Of a stretch of 6,846 nt of DNA, positions 6,773 through 6,846 are shown piece by piece. Under the pieces are notes generated by a model, which was not told where the DNA came from, did no database searches, and was given only the letters and a program-made list of their open reading frames with translations. The DNA comes from CALHKP01 sp963558075 (GTDB taxonomy: Bacteria; Bacillota; Clostridia; Peptostreptococcales; Anaerovoracaceae): assembly GCA_963558075.1 (NCBI GenBank), contig CAUWFN010000060.1, positions 1 through 6,846 on the forward strand. The letters are read 5' to 3'. A program made the translations under genes and the position numbers. Each line of letters opens with the position of its first letter. Position 1 is the stretch's first letter.

Positions 6773-6791
6773 ATATATTACGATAATATAT
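6773..6791. repeat. perfect 8-bp inverted repeat at the predicted transcript 5' end
   Basis: ATATATTA (6773-6780) and TAATATAT (6784-6791) are perfect inverted copies separated by 3 nt. The repeat starts about 7 nt after the -10 box of the surface protein promoter, so it overlaps the expected transcription start and first leader bases. It could be an operator for a dimeric repressor or a 5'-end stem in the mRNA. AT-rich chance is also possible. Confidence 0.5.
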
Positions 6792-6797
6792 CATTTG

Positions 6798-6826
6798 ATT
6801 ATATTAGAGAATGGGAATTTTTTCAA
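6798..6826 (-). promoter_or_regulatory. strong sigma-A type promoter of the CAP surface protein gene
   Basis: The minus strand reads TTGAAA (6826-6821), a 17-nt spacer, then a perfect TATAAT (6803-6798). Transcription would start near 6791 and give a leader of about 60 nt. Near-consensus boxes at ideal spacing suggest a high basal level. Confidence 0.88.
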
Positions 6827-6846
6827 TATTCTAACGTATTTTTATT

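Overview
The window suggests a low-to-moderate GC, Gram-positive anaerobe of the Bacillota, probably class Clostridia. Evidence: a sortase-type C-terminal anchor on a secreted surface protein, purine-rich AGGAG-like ribosome binding sites, near-consensus TTGAAA/TTGACA promoters, and membrane proteins of types common in that class. Genus or species cannot be fixed from this sequence.

All three clear genes lie on the minus strand, so transcription runs right to left. From the right: a sigma-A type promoter (6798-6826) drives a 1186-residue secreted, wall-anchored protein (3171-6731). It has two very long alanine/lysine/glutamate-rich coiled-coil arms flanking a single CAP (SCP/PR-1) domain, and ends in a variant sorting signal, APATG. 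A GC-rich hairpin terminator (3076-3104) follows it.

A 343-base intergenic gap (2828-3170) then holds this terminator, a third copy of its GC-rich arm, a strong promoter (2909-2938) and a structured leader hairpin. These precede an OPT-family membrane transporter (1217-2827), which has its own terminator (1117-1152).

The next gap (928-1216) holds three diverged direct repeats about 34 bp apart and a weaker candidate promoter. It leads into a small multi-spanning membrane protein of the 'putative ABC transporter permease' family (91-927), which has no ATPase partner in the window. The last 90 bases hold only a doubtful 20-codon ORF and no convincing minus-strand terminator, so the gene 1 transcript may continue beyond the left edge.

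Each gene appears to have its own promoter, and the two larger genes have clear terminators. The window therefore reads as three independent cell-envelope genes rather than one pathway. I see no RNA genes, CRISPR array, intact mobile element or multi-gene system. The most noteworthy items are the architecture of the surface protein, its non-canonical sorting motif, and the unexplained intergenic repeats and alternative hairpins.
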